Positions 44,239 through 53,796 of a stretch of 64,000 nt of DNA are shown one piece after another. Below the pieces are notes generated by a model. It had not been told where the DNA came from. It saw only the letters and a program-made list of their open reading frames with translations, and searched no databases. Numbering within the stretch: the stretch's first letter is position 1; every line of letters starts with the position of its first letter. The stretch covers positions 335,305-399,304 of the forward strand of contig JAKSYS010000005.1 in the NCBI GenBank assembly GCA_022925895.1, given 5' to 3'. The translations under genes and the position numbers were made by a program. The stretch comes from Fragilaria crotonensis. Taxonomy: Eukaryota > Bacillariophyta > Fragilariophyceae > Fragilariales > Fragilariaceae.

Positions 44239-46599
44239 CTAGCTTCTATCATTTTGAAATTCGCTGTACAAGCTTTTGTCGAACCCTTCGACGACCTTCC
44301 ACACAGTGGAGTCTAGTTTTCCGGCTAGACTTGCCTGTTTCAAAATCTCTGTCGCGAGTTCTTTTCTTCTCGGGGAATCTTGTGGCATTTGCTGCGCTAG
44401 ACAAAGGAGCAAATCGGCGTAAGTCGCTGCAGTCGGTTGAATCTCTGTCCGGCACATACGCGCGTGAGCTTCCAAAGCAAAAGGCAAGGAGTCCGTGGCA
44501 GTGGTGCAGATGCCTAGCACCAAATCGTATGCTTCAATATCAGGCGCGACCTTCTCATTGTAAGCTGCCATAAAATTGGCTCGAGTACTTTCCATGTCAG
44601 GGTGCGAGAGTCGACCAAGGATTCCACTTTGTGCCTCCATGAATCGCAGAAGCATGCTGCCGCGTTCTGCTGCCAGCGGGTGACCCAATCGTGAGCTTGT
44701 TCTCCAGCATCGCAAAACTTGCTTATAGGACTCAGACGAGACTTGGAAATCACGATCGCAGATTTCCCGCAACTGCATTCGCGCCAGAATTTTTTCAGCA
44801 TACTCTCCAGATTCGATTGATCTAACTTGTAGCCAAATGTTGAGCAACTGGTTATACATCTCTAAACCCGGGGTAATGGACTTTGTCTCCATGTTGTCTA
44901 GGAGCCCTGTTGCATACTTGGCCATTTCGAACCGCTCCACGTCAGTTGTTTTCGAATGACAGAGTTGCCAGATGCAGTTCAACATGGATCGATATGTGTC
45001 AATTGACGGAAAACTAACGCCTAATGCATTTGCTGAATTCTCGTCCTTCTTCCAATGTGAGACAAGTTTGTCATAACGAGACAAGCTTTGCAAGATGTGC
45101 TCAACGGCAACTTCATGATATTCTTTGTTTGTCCTCGCAGCGTGCGTGACAGCTTTGCCCGCCCTCTGTCGCGAAGAATGTATCTCCATTGAGTGCAAGC
45201 ACTGCTTCGCTTCCTCAAATCGTCGAAGGTCCTCTTGACCGGCATAGATCGTCACCAGATGATGAAGCAATTCGAGGTCAAATCGAGACAGGATGCCGCC
45301 GGAATGCTCTTCCGCCTGTGGAGATTTTATTCGATTGAATGAACGCCTTCCAATGCAATGGATTACTAAAGTCTCGGCACGACCACAAAGAGCCGGAAAG
45401 GGATTATCCTCACTGCAGCAAAGTGCCTGGAGGACTATGGAAAAAGCAGCACACTTTGACGCATGGTCTGGCCAGGAATTAGCTGGTTGTCCAAGAACCA
45501 ATTGTTCCGCTCGCTTCGAAGCCTCGCGCCGCTTTGAGCGACGAAGATCACTCTTCGCGGCATTCGCATATGCCAGGAGTACACAATACAGGAGTTCGGG
45601 TGTCTGAGCTTGTCTATTGTTGCGCCAAATTTCTTCTGCCTTTGTTGCCATAGCGAGCGTACCAATGGCCCCACAAGCGATGATCACGTGACTCAATTCG
45701 TTTAACGAAAGGGGCGTTTCTTTGCCTATCTCCATCAACGACGTCAGTCGGACAGCACGATCTAGCAAGACTGCGTAGTTTGTTTCATCGATTGCGACGG
45801 CATGAAAACAGGCTGACATGACTTCTTTCCTGGTTCGTCCGATATAAGTATCCGGGATTCGATTCATGATCGAAGTTTCTTTAAATTTGATGCGCTTCTT
45901 CACATCATCCTCAGTTGATGGGTTGAATACGTTCCGGATCCAGCCCATCCAAGTGGAACCCAACTCAGAAGATTTCGCCGGTTCGTCCTCCTGTAAATCC
46001 ATTTGTTGCAACAGCGAATCTCGGTCGACTCTCAGCACAACAAGCGTCCGCAAAAGGTTCTCCGCAACTCGAGGTTGCCCTCGCGACATCGAAACAAAAA
46101 TGAATTTCTGGATCATGTTGCATAAATCTCGATAGTCGCGATCTGAATCTTCCATACATTGAAATTTGATCTTCTCGGCATCGCTAAGGCATTTTCCATG
46201 AAGCAGCTCGGCCTGTTCCAAGATTGCAGAGGCGTCGCAAGTACCCCGGTCCTCTATCTCGCTGCCTACTTCGCCGAATAGCTTGGCTTGGTAAACGTGC
46301 AACAGCCGATGGACGTCAGCTTCAAGAGCAGTCGTCGATATCTTCCTTTGCTTTCCATCCGAACTGCTCTTGTCATTACTGCCAAGGGATTGCTCATCCG
46401 TGGCCCTCAGATACTTTTCCCTCAGTGGTCGACCTCTCGGTTTTGGTGGATTTCCTTTCAACGTCGATGTAACACGCGTGGCTGATTCGCCGTTCCACAG
46501 GTGGCGCTTGTCATTTGCCAGTAGTTTAGGCGCGAGTATTAAACGACTCTGCAGCGAAGAAAGCTGTCGCCGAGCGGGTAACCACCGAATTTGGTTCAT
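44239..46599 (-). CDS. Pentatricopeptide-repeat (PPR) protein, probably organellar
   Basis: A 786-residue protein. The N-terminus (MNQIRWLPARRQLSSLQSRL) is basic and Ser/Leu-rich without acidic residues, as in mitochondrial presequences. Residues 100-480 are helical, tetratricopeptide-like. Clear PPR-type units follow from about 530: DTYRSMLNCIWQL, GLEMYNQLLNIWLQV, SSESYKQVLRCWRT, DIEAYDLVLGICTT and TAATYADLLLCLA, each about 35-60 residues apart. PPR proteins bind organelle RNA for processing, editing or translation; the target cannot be predicted here because the repeats are loosely spaced. No intron is needed. Confidence 0.82.
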   Translation of the reverse strand: MNQIRWLPARRQLSSLQSRLILAPKLLANDKRHLWNGESATRVTSTLKGNPPKPRGRPLREKYLRATDEQSLGSNDKSSSDGKQRKISTTALEADVHRLLHVYQAKLFGEVGSEIEDRGTCDASAILEQAELLHGKCLSDAEKIKFQCMEDSDRDYRDLCNMIQKFIFVSMSRGQPRVAENLLRTLVVLRVDRDSLLQQMDLQEDEPAKSSELGSTWMGWIRNVFNPSTEDDVKKRIKFKETSIMNRIPDTYIGRTRKEVMSACFHAVAIDETNYAVLLDRAVRLTSLMEIGKETPLSLNELSHVIIACGAIGTLAMATKAEEIWRNNRQAQTPELLYCVLLAYANAAKSDLRRSKRREASKRAEQLVLGQPANSWPDHASKCAAFSIVLQALCCSEDNPFPALCGRAETLVIHCIGRRSFNRIKSPQAEEHSGGILSRFDLELLHHLVTIYAGQEDLRRFEEAKQCLHSMEIHSSRQRAGKAVTHAARTNKEYHEVAVEHILQSLSRYDKLVSHWKKDENSANALGVSFPSIDTYRSMLNCIWQLCHSKTTDVERFEMAKYATGLLDNMETKSITPGLEMYNQLLNIWLQVRSIESGEYAEKILARMQLREICDRDFQVSSESYKQVLRCWRTSSRLGHPLAAERGSMLLRFMEAQSGILGRLSHPDMESTRANFMAAYNEKVAPDIEAYDLVLGICTTATDSLPFALEAHARMCRTEIQPTAATYADLLLCLAQQMPQDSPRRKELATEILKQASLAGKLDSTVWKVVEGFDKSLYSEFQNDRS

Positions 46600-46722
46600 C
46601 GTTACTCTGCTTTCATTTCGAGTAATAATCCTGTTTCTTTTTCACATTGCGTGGTGACAGGCAGTCAATGGATGAGGATGGCCGTCTCTGACAGCACCGG
46701 CCTGTCCAGACCGCGTGACGGA

Positions 46723-49119
46723 TCCGATTAGGTTTCACCAATTTGACGTCAGCGCCCACGTCATAGTAATAATCTACAGTGAGACCTCCTGTAGAAGAAT
46801 TTTGAAGACATCGGAAATTTGAATGGCTGACAAAACACGGAATCTTTGTTGTTGACTTCTATCGGTGCTTTTCCTAATGCGCATGCCAAGCCTTTGTCAT
46901 GTCAGATAGATAACTGCTACTCTTCTCCTTCTATCAGTGATTCATGTGTTTCTTTGAATCTTCATGTGTTTCCTTTGAATCACTCGAGTACTACACTGTA
47001 CTGCAACAGTACTACCGTACTCAAAGGACTATTTGCCATTGTACTGTACTGTTGTTATTGGTATTGTGACGACTATTTGAAGATCGAATTTCGATCACCA
47101 AATAGTCGCCATTGTACTGTACTGCTGTTATTGGTATTGTGACGACTATTTGAAGATCGAATTTCGATCACCAAATAGTCGCCATTGTACTGTACTGGTG
47201 TTATTGGTACTGTGACGACTATTTGAAGATCAAATTTCGATCACCAAATAGTCGCCATTGTACTGTACTAGTGTTACTCGACTGTGACGACTATTTGAAG
47301 ATCAAATTTCGATCACCAAATAGTCGCCATTGTACTGTACTGGTGATATCAGACTGTGACGACTATTTGAAGATCGAATTTCGATCACCAAATAGTCGCC
47401 ATTGTACTGTACTGCTGTTACTGTTGTGACGACTATTTGAAGATCAAATTTCGATCACCAAATAGTCGCCATTGTACTGTACTGGTGTTACTGTACTGTG
47501 ACGACTATTTGAAGATCGAATTTGATCACCAAATAGTCGCCATTGTACTGTACTGGTGTTACTTGTACTGTGACGACTATTTGAAGATCGAATTTCGATC
47601 ACCAAATAGTCGCCATTGTACTGTACTGGTGTTACTATACTGTGACGACTATTTGAAGATCGAATTTCGATCACCAAATAGTCGCCATTGTACTGTACTG
47701 GTGATACTTGTATTGTGACGACTATTTGAAGATCGAATTTCGATCACCAAATAGTCGCCATTGTACTGTACTGGTGTTACTATACTGTGATGACTATTTG
47801 AAGATCAAATTTTGATCACCAAATAGTCACCATTGTACTGTACTGGTGATATCAGATGTGACGACTATTTGAAGATCGAATTTCGATCACCAAATAGTCG
47901 CCATTGTACTGTACTGGTGTTACTATACTGTGATGACTATTTGAAGATCAAATTTTGATCACCAAATAGTCACCATTGTACTGTACTGGTGATATTGTAC
48001 TGTGACGACTATTTGAAGATCGAATTTCGATCACCAAATAGTCGCCATTGTACTGTACTGGTGTTACTCATACTGTGACGACTATTTGAAGATCAAATTT
48101 CGATCACCAAATAGTCGCCATTGTACTGTACTGGTGATATCAGATTGTGACGACTATTTGAAGATCGAATTTCGATCACCAAATAGTCGCCATTGTACTG
48201 TACTAGTGTTACTCGCACTGTGACGACTATTTGAAGATCAAATTTCGATCACCAAATAGTAGTCCCCATCCTACTCATGATGTCGAACAAGAACGAAAGT
48301 TGTTTTTAATTCTACTAAATGTACTACTGTGTGCTGTACATCAACAAAATTATCAGAAACATCAGTTTCATGTCCAGAACAGAGGTCGTTGAGTGGTGCC
48401 TCAGGCAAGTGGATCTCTTGCGACATTGATTAGCTAGGACCAAATAATGTGCTTGGAACCTTTGTACATAGAAGTAGTGTACTGAAAGAGGTCATACTTG
48501 GTTTCCAATGATACATTGAAATCGGTTGCATGACAAAATGACCTTTGAAAGGCAAAGAAGCAGTCCATGACATAGCCTTGAGAGCAGATAGAGTCTGATC
48601 CACTGGATGTGGATCCTGCATCAATGGTCCTTCTTGCTTGTTGTGGATGATCCTAAAGAGAACAAAACAGGGGTTGGTTACAGAATAATCGGTAGGTGGG
48701 TGCTGTAGTAACGCAAAATGGCAACAGACAGAGAGCGAACAAGAGCAAAAACAGAACAACAGCAACAAGAGAAACAAAAGCAGCAAGGAGAGCAAGAACA
48801 ACAAGAGAAACAAGAATGACAGGGAGACAAAGTGCCGTACCATCGTGGTTGTGAAATATCAAAATTATGAGTTTTGTGTGAGTAAACTTGAATCCACTAC
48901 TGGTACCCTGTTATATACACATCTAGACACGATCATTTTTATTTCTATTCAAACAAATGTGGCGCTGATTTATGTTCCTTATCTAGAACGTAGTTTTGCA
49001 CAAGAGGTGGTTTGAAAAGTGGGCGCTGAGAAAATCAAAGATAAAGATTCCGTACAAGTTAAATTCCGCAACAAAAGTGCTGAAAAGTGCTGACGTCAAA
49101 TTGGTGAAACCTAATCGGA
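46723..49119. mobile_element. 2.4 kb inverted-repeat element carrying a palindromic array
   Basis: The left end 46723-46753 (TCCGATTAGGTTTCACC and on to GACGTCAGC) is exactly inverted at 49089-49119, and is the same sequence as the ends of the MITE at 25490-25647. Left-side identity between the two elements continues into CGCCCACGTCA. Inside are the 72 bp array (47068-48262) and about 800 bp of AT-rich sequence with a purine-rich AACAAGAGAAACAA run (about 48740-48820). The minus-strand frame 48843-48430 across that run is low complexity and I do not call it. No transposase is present. Confidence 0.75.
47068..48262. repeat. 17-copy array of a 72 bp unit with a conserved hairpin
   Basis: Each unit has GACGACTATTTGAAGATCGA, TTTCGATCACCAAATAGTCG and a linker CCATTGTACTGTACTGGTG. 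The outer arms (CGACTATTTG / CAAATAGTCG) and inner arms (GATCGAA / TTCGATC) pair into a near-perfect stem-loop. Units 11 (about 47788) and 13 (about 47931) carry matched changes in both arms. Unit 7 lacks one C in the inner arm, and the last unit ends with a changed outer arm (AAATAGTAGTCC). Linkers vary most (GTTATTG, GATATCAGA, GTTACTATA). Confidence 0.95.
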
Positions 49120-49648
49120 CCCCGTGAATGTGAATGGACGCAGACATGATGTTGCCGAGTAGTGGTCTGACCGTCTGACCCTTCGCTTAGTCGCCAGAGT
49201 CCAGGCGATACGCGATACCGCGATACGTCGAGCAGTGCGTGCTGCTTACTAGTCTACTGGTACAATATACTTGAAAACTTGCATTTGAGATTTGAAGATA
49301 CTCGGAGTAGGGTGCTACGGTACTGTGATACTAGTACAGTCCCCGTGCTTCGGTGAGGCCAGCCAAAACACGAAGGTCTCAGAACATTACACCCATGCCA
49401 TAACTGCACACCGATACTAACTTGCCTTATATTTCCTTTCAAGCACCGCACGATGGCAACCATCGATACAAGCTTATCTGCCAGAGTCAGGTGTCACGTT
49501 GAGAATCGCTTTCAACGGCTGGACTGCGGAAACCTCATGGCTCATGGTCAGAATTCACACAGATCCTGGAATCTACTGCAAAATGGTATAAAGCGCATGA
49601 AAGGGAGCTAGAGAGGGCAGTAATTTGCGACTACAACGATCTAGCTTA
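49120..49648. other. 3' flank of the PRMT gene
   Basis: No gene is recognised between the element and the PRMT stop codon. Confidence 0.4.
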
Positions 49649-50713
49649 CTATCTCAGCCGATAGTCTAGAACCTTCGTCGTCCGACATCTCTCACCTTTC
49701 ACTTCCAGGCATAGTGTTATATCCAAGTCACGCCGATTCTTGATATTCGGTCGACAAGATATGCTACAATGGATCGTTTCTCCGTCACAAATAATGATGG
49801 CATCTTGCAAATAAAATATGGTTTGTTTCCAATGTGTGTAGCGACAGAATGGAGCTGTTGAGAAGCCGATTGGCTTGTGAAGCTGGGTGAACGCACATTC
49901 AAAGTACGCACAAAAACCGTTGACGAAGTCGTTCCGATTCGCTTGTAGAACAAAGCTTGCCTGAAAGGCAGCATCCTCTTTGGTACAGGTTAGAATGTCG
50001 AGGTGAAGTATCGGAACAGAGTTGGTCACCACCGCTTTGGCATCAACCACATCTACAACAGGTTCGCGAAGGGCAATTTCTTGTATTGGAGTCATATCAA
50101 AGCCATAAACGTCATTCCAAAAATCAATTCGATCACGCTTAACAGCGCCATCTTCAATCGCACTCATGTACATGGTGGCTTTATCGGGAAGGATGACACC
50201 GTCCTTGACGAGCCACTTGTCACGAGCAAACAGGACGGTATCCAACATGCTCTCATAAAGCAGAAAGTACCCCATCCATTCAGATATCAAGATATCAACC
50301 GATTGCACGGGGAGTTCAATTTCTTCAACCTTTCCTTGGATGAGCGTAATCGACGCCGAAAAGCCATTCTTATCGATGATCAGTTTCGCTTGGTCGATGA
50401 TGGACGAACAGTCAACACCATAACAGTGCTTGGCGCCAGCTTGAATAGCAAACATTGAAAGAATCCCAGTACCGCAACCCACGTCTAGTACAATCTTGTC
50501 CTTAAATAAGTGTCTGTTGTCGAGAATTGCGGACTGGTACGTACGGGTGCGGACCTCATCTTTGAGCATTTCCTCGTGGATCGCGTGATGAGCGTAGGAG
50601 TCGAAATAATAGTCTTTGGAAGTGCGGTCATCTTCCGCCTTTCTTTTGACTGTAGACGGTGGAGGATCAAAGGGAGAATTCGGTCGCTTCTTTTTCTCGG
50701 ATGGTTCAGTCAT
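49649..50713 (-). CDS. PRMT1: Type I protein arginine N-methyltransferase (PRMT1-like)
   Basis: A 354-residue enzyme that transfers methyl groups from S-adenosylmethionine to protein arginines (histones, RNA-binding proteins). Motifs in order: YYFDSYAHHAIHEEMLKDEVRT at the start of the catalytic core (helix that closes over the cofactor), VLDVGCGTGILS (motif I), GVDCSS (post-I acidic side), VDILISEWMGYFLLYESML with the double-Glu loop, and YTHWKQT (THW loop). The first 33 residues are basic and Pro-rich, probably a flexible nuclear-type tail. Length and motif spacing match PRMT1. No intron is seen. It is divergent from the phosphatase-like gene at 51645. Confidence 0.96.
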   Translation of the reverse strand: MTEPSEKKKRPNSPFDPPPSTVKRKAEDDRTSKDYYFDSYAHHAIHEEMLKDEVRTRTYQSAILDNRHLFKDKIVLDVGCGTGILSMFAIQAGAKHCYGVDCSSIIDQAKLIIDKNGFSASITLIQGKVEEIELPVQSVDILISEWMGYFLLYESMLDTVLFARDKWLVKDGVILPDKATMYMSAIEDGAVKRDRIDFWNDVYGFDMTPIQEIALREPVVDVVDAKAVVTNSVPILHLDILTCTKEDAAFQASFVLQANRNDFVNGFCAYFECAFTQLHKPIGFSTAPFCRYTHWKQTIFYLQDAIIICDGETIHCSISCRPNIKNRRDLDITLCLEVKGERCRTTKVLDYRLR

Positions 50714-51644
50714 GATGATTGCTTATATCGATGCTCTCTTTCGCCCTCTGCCATCGCGCTGGGATCCAGGGTAATGAAATATGCCGCTTACATATCGTAC
50801 CGATACACTTGTGAAATAGTACAAGTACAGTAGATGGTACTCTGGGGAGAATTATGTGTACTACTACTGCTACTAATAGTAATTTAGTGATCGCATTGCA
50901 TACTGCATACTGCACACACAAAGCACCCAAGACACAAGCTCGATGCTCGGTGCTGCTCTCTGTGATGAGTGTATGGAATGTAGAGTGTGCTATCATGTAC
51001 TCAGGGGTACTGTATACTGTAGTATGATGTATGGAAATCCGCCAGTATTACGTAGTCTACTGGAGTGTCATAGCAATCGTACTGTACGTATCAAACATAC
51101 TTCAAGTACATATTCCACCAATCCAGTACTACGATGATTACGGTATGTGCAGTTTGCATCTTACGCATACAGAACTCTGTCCTTGTACCTGGTACTCCAG
51201 TAGAGCACAGAGCACAGAGCACAGTACACCAACCAGTCCAGTCTACATATAACTACCGGTAGTAAAAGTAGTGTATATCACGTTACAGGTTACAGATATA
51301 CTATGCATACTGCATACTGGTACCTGGAAGGAGTACTGCACAACTATATCATACATAGATCATAGATCAATAGATCAATCATCGTATCATATATCATATA
51401 GCGTTTATGCCAAATCCACTGTAATTACGACGTTTCAATCATAACTAGGAAATGTCGACGTCATCAAAAGTTGAAGGTGAAAAGTCGAATGACGTAAGCA
51501 GCTCGTGAGCCCCTTTTTCGTCAGCCTCTCTGTCGGATCTCAATTCTCTGCTCGTATGAATCTGTCCTTTGTACTTGGACTACAAAGAAAATGAAATTCC
51601 CATAAACATCTTCATTTTCTTCACAAGCGAGGTGTCAAGCCAAT
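50714..51644. other. Divergent intergenic region, GTAC-rich
   Basis: Lies between two divergently transcribed genes, so it should hold both promoters. 50810-51360 is full of GTACTG, TACCGGTAG and CATACTGCATACTG words. No gene is recognised. Confidence 0.45.
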
Positions 51645-52705
51645 ATGAGTTCCTTATCAAGACAATCCACTAGAGCTTCAATTACGCAGGATAGTTCCGT
51701 TCCAGTTGCAGTTGCCTCTGCCTTGTTTGCCGCCGGTGTGACATGGGCATTGAAGCCAAATCGGGGTCGGGGTAAGGGGTCCGACACTGTTCTTCCGAAA
51801 GAACTCGTGGGGGTTCCGTATGCCGAGGAGCTGGAGCTTGCCATTGAAGTCGCTCTGAAAGGTAAATAGAGTGTGTCCTCATGCATTCAATACCCTATGA
51901 ATAGTAGCAAGAACACCTCACGCCATCTTTTTACACTTAAGCCGGTGAAAACATTGTCAATCAGACCGATGCGAAGGGAACCGCAGCAGAACACATGAGA
52001 AGCGAGAATGGGATTGATGTGGACGAACAAAATGAGCGAATAGTTGTTGAAGCGATTAGATACTTCTATCCGGATCACAAGATCATTGGGGAACCCACAG
52101 ATCAAGGTATTGTTCCCGAACTTACCATGGCTCCGACGTGGATTATTGATCCTGTGGACGGTACGACTAACTTTGATTCGGGCCTCCCACTGACGTGCGT
52201 CAGCATTGGATTTTGTGTGGATGGAAAGTCAGTAATGGGTGTTGTGTACGCACCGAGCACGAATGAGCTTTATGTTGGCATTCGCGGTCACGGAGCCTAC
52301 CGAAATGCGGTGCGCATTACGTGTTCTAAAGAAGTGAAGAAACTATCCGAAGCCGTCGTGAACTTTGAATTTGGGTACGCTCGATCCGATGTGGCGCAAT
52401 GTGTTAGAAATATCATGAAGAACGGGGTAAAGACCACGCGTTGTTTGGGAAGCGGTGTTTTGGATTTTTGTTATGTTGCGACTGGCCGTTTAGACGTTGT
52501 GTTCGCAGGTGCTGCCAATGAGGGATGGAGGCCTTGGGACTACTGCGCTGCGTACGTAATTGTCAAGGAAGCTGGCGGTGCGATGGAGTCCTTGTTGGAT
52601 CAAAAGCCAGGAGAAGATTTCAACCTCTACGGTTCATCCATTGTGTGTGCAACATCTCAGGAACTTCTAGAGGAAACACGAAGAGTTTGCTTGGGCGATA
52701 TGTAA
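51645..52705 (+). CDS. Inositol-monophosphatase-like protein, tandem copy 1
   Basis: Two exons: 51645-51861 and 51942-52705, joined over an 80 bp intron (GGTAAAT donor, TTTTTACACTTAAG acceptor). The splice restores ELAIEVALKAGENIVNQ, matching the tandem paralogue. The product is 326 residues. A hydrophobic N-terminal stretch (AVASALFAAGVTWAL) suggests a membrane anchor. IMPase motifs are WIIDPVDGTTNFDSG (metal site 1) and WRPWDYCAAYVIVKEAGG (metal site 2), and GEP stands where most members have GEE. Compared with the neighbour it lacks about 11-13 residues before the NERIVVEAI helix, including the conserved Lys/Glu-Asp-Thr segment. It may act on inositol phosphates or a related sugar phosphate, but the missing segment leaves activity uncertain. 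Confidence 0.88.
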
Positions 52706-52966
52706 CTTTGTACGTTGTAGCAAGATTGTGTAACTGAACAAGTGCATACTTCCGGAGTAGATTACATGTACCATTTAATGCCGGGTGTTTTATTCTATTT
52801 CGTCCCACCACAATAGGTCTGTAGATCGTCAATGGTCATGTAAATGGACGCGGTTGTAAGGTGGAGGCGATAAAAGCCAGTACTCAGAGTTGTTGGCAAG
52901 TTTGTGTAAACGTGGATGAAACACTCGGTTGTCGCACCCACCCTACGCATCTGATACATTATACTA

Positions 52967-53365
52967 CTACATGCCAATGAATGACATCGGTTGGCCGCAG
53001 CCCGGCCGTGGCCGTGGCCGCCGGCCGATTGCGGCCAGTGCGGCCACTGTCAGATAAATCAGCCTCGGTCGGCTACCGGTCGCCAGCGTTTGCAAAGATC
53101 GGCCGGCCGGCAGGCTGCGGCCAGCTAGATCTTTTCTCGCCCCATTCGTACCTTCACTCTTGATTGGATTAAAGCTCTTGTTGTACACTGCCATATCCAA
53201 GTTTCTCAAATGAGAACAAAGTTCCTCTATCGCTTCTAATGCTTCCAATTCATCACCACTGGCATTCACAATGGCATCCGAGGACTGAGGAAGCGATGGA
53301 CTTGCCGTTTTGGTCCAACAATCCGGCAGGGGTGGTTTGATGAGAATAGCCTTACCGAATCCCAT
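52967..53365 (-). CDS. Possible small hypothetical protein
   Basis: A 132-codon open frame between the two phosphatase-like genes. The first 80 residues look protein-like (DELEALEAIEELCSHLRNLD is a helical acidic stretch), while the end runs into a GGCC-rich tract and is Arg/Pro-rich, so it may not be genuine. No family is recognised. Confidence 0.25.
   Translation of the reverse strand: MGFGKAILIKPPLPDCWTKTASPSLPQSSDAIVNASGDELEALEAIEELCSHLRNLDMAVYNKSFNPIKSEGTNGARKDLAGRSLPAGRSLQTLATGSRPRLIYLTVAALAAIGRRPRPRPGCGQPMSFIGM
52985..53130. repeat. GGCC-rich island
   Basis: GGCC and CGGCCG words occur about fifteen times in 145 bp, far more than in the surrounding sequence, at the 3' end of the small minus-strand frame. 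Confidence 0.7.
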
Positions 53366-53596
53366 TTCTCCGTCTCCATAAGTTAGGGGATACCATTCTT
53401 TTGAGATCTTGCTTCCATTATGAGTATTAGTAAGTCCGAGAGGGATTGCTTAAGTTTTCCGCAGCACTGGCAAAAATCGACTGCTTTGTAGGTTTTCGGT
53501 TCTCGTAGGTGAATCAGAACCCACTGCAAGATATAGAATTAAAGAATCATAGCGTTTCTGATTGTTCAAGATCTAAAAGATATGTACTCGAGTAGT

Positions 53597-53618
53597 GTTT
53601 AAAGTTTAAACTTTAAAC
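53597..53618. repeat. Perfect 22 bp palindrome
   Basis: GTTTAAAGTTT is followed directly by its reverse complement AAACTTTAAAC, 180 bp upstream of the second phosphatase-like gene. It could be a protein-binding site or a chance AT-rich palindrome. Confidence 0.7.
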
Positions 53619-53796
53619 AGGCCCTATGGGCTTCTCCGGTTGGGATGCTCTTGTGCGTACGAGTACAACAGTACAAGGTACTGTACGAGTACTCCGCGTC
53701 CTCCGAGCTCCAAGGATGCGCTAAAAACAAGATTGTGAGAATAGCCAACCCCGTGCGAGTTCATCAGTTCATCAATCTGATGTCAACATAAGAACA

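Noticed and set aside
47223-47718. Repetitive open frames through the 72 bp array (SPNSRHCTVLV repeats)
   Set aside because: They are by-products of the tandem DNA repeat and open in several frames on both strands.
48430-48843. Leu/Phe-rich minus-strand frame as a membrane protein
   Set aside because: The hydrophobic run is the complement of an AACAAGAGAAACAA simple repeat.
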